A stretch of DNA of 5,694 bases from Bacteroidales bacterium (GTDB lineage: Bacteria > Bacteroidota > Bacteroidia > Bacteroidales > Paludibacteraceae): NCBI GenBank assembly GCA_900766775.1, contig CAAFXN010000039.1, positions 1-5,694 of the forward strand. Reading direction: 5' to 3'. Each line of letters begins with the position of its first letter. The first letter of the stretch is position 1. Positions 5,436 to 5,694 of the stretch are shown here, one piece after another. The position numbers and the translations under genes were made by a program. The notes under the pieces were generated by a model. It had not been told where the DNA came from. It ran no database searches and saw only the letters and a program-made list of their open reading frames with translations.

Positions 5436-5694
5436 TTATGCCAACATCATGATGGCGCGTTGGAGAGCGTGGATGAAGTCATCCACGTCTTTTTCGTCGT
5501 TGTAGAGGCCGAACGACGCGCGCACCGTGCCCGGCACTTGCAGGTAGTCGATGAGCGGCTCCGCGCAGTGGTGCCCCGTGCGCACGGCGATACCCTGCCG
5601 GTCGAGCAAGGTGCCTACATCGAAGGGGTGCACCGGTCGCTTCCCCTCGCGGCTGTCGGCATACATGTTGAACGACACTACGCCCGCTTTCGGC
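5436..5694 (-). CDS. sufS: SufS family cysteine desulfurase, C-terminal part (gene continues beyond the window)
   Basis: The last 85 or so codons of a minus-strand gene end at the TAA complementary to 5436-5438. The visible protein runs from PKAGVVSFNMYAD through FDVGTLLDRQGIAVRTGHHCAEPL to RASFGLYNDEKDVDDFIHAL. The motif RTGHHCAEP is the SufS/group II signature, and the cysteine (codon 5565-5567) is the active-site residue that carries the persulfide. RASFGLYN is the conserved C-terminal block. SufS takes sulfur from cysteine, through a PLP-lysine lying outside this window, and passes it to SufE or SufU and the SufBCD scaffold for Fe-S cluster assembly. The start, the PLP lysine and the suf neighbours are off the right edge. 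It converges on dusB with 194 bp between the stops. Confidence 0.93.
   Translation of the reverse strand, partial: PKAGVVSFNMYADSREGKRPVHPFDVGTLLDRQGIAVRTGHHCAEPLIDYLQVPGTVRASFGLYNDEKDVDDFIHALQRAIMMLA

Overview
The window looks like a chromosomal segment of a GC-rich member of the Bacteroidota, probably Bacteroidales. The evidence is a GldD-type lipoprotein (a family essentially confined to this phylum), a Bacteroidota-type -7 promoter box (TAACTTTG) upstream of it, weak or absent Shine-Dalgarno sequences, and a 7TM-HD phosphodiesterase of the kind found in this phylum. Species and genus cannot be read from the sequence.

Layout: positions 1-117 hold an AT-rich 11-bp tandem array. A 29-nt hairpin (202-230) and a promoter (about 241-272) follow. 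Four plus-strand genes then run in one direction: gldD (297-884); an uninterrupted frame joining a geranylgeranylglyceryl/heptaprenylglyceryl phosphate synthase (GGGPS) domain to a TadA tRNA adenosine deaminase domain (875-2242); a PgpH-like c-di-AMP phosphodiesterase (2341-4263); and a DusB-like tRNA-dihydrouridine synthase (4273-5241). The first two overlap and the last two are 9 bp apart, so an operon is plausible. A 194-bp convergent intergenic region holds a GC-rich 11-bp tandem array and a possible terminator. The window ends inside the 3' part of a minus-strand sufS cysteine desulfurase.

The predicted functions are housekeeping: a cell-surface lipoprotein, prenyl-glycerol ether lipid synthesis, two tRNA modifications (inosine-34 and dihydrouridine), c-di-AMP turnover and Fe-S sulfur supply. 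They do not form one obvious pathway.

The unusual part is the repeat content and its effect on one gene. The GGGPS-TadA frame carries two C-tract/hairpin/G-tract palindromic segments. One lies inside the GGGPS barrel, where helix 1 would be expected. The other, with a heptanucleotide tandem repeat, forms the linker between the enzymes. Both read through in frame, which recalls the in-frame palindromic elements known from Rickettsia. Four separate short-period tandem arrays (11, 7, 9 and 11 bp) lie in 5.7 kb. I see no phage, CRISPR, toxin-antitoxin or defence system. The candidate novelty is the repeat-made fusion, not a new gene cluster.
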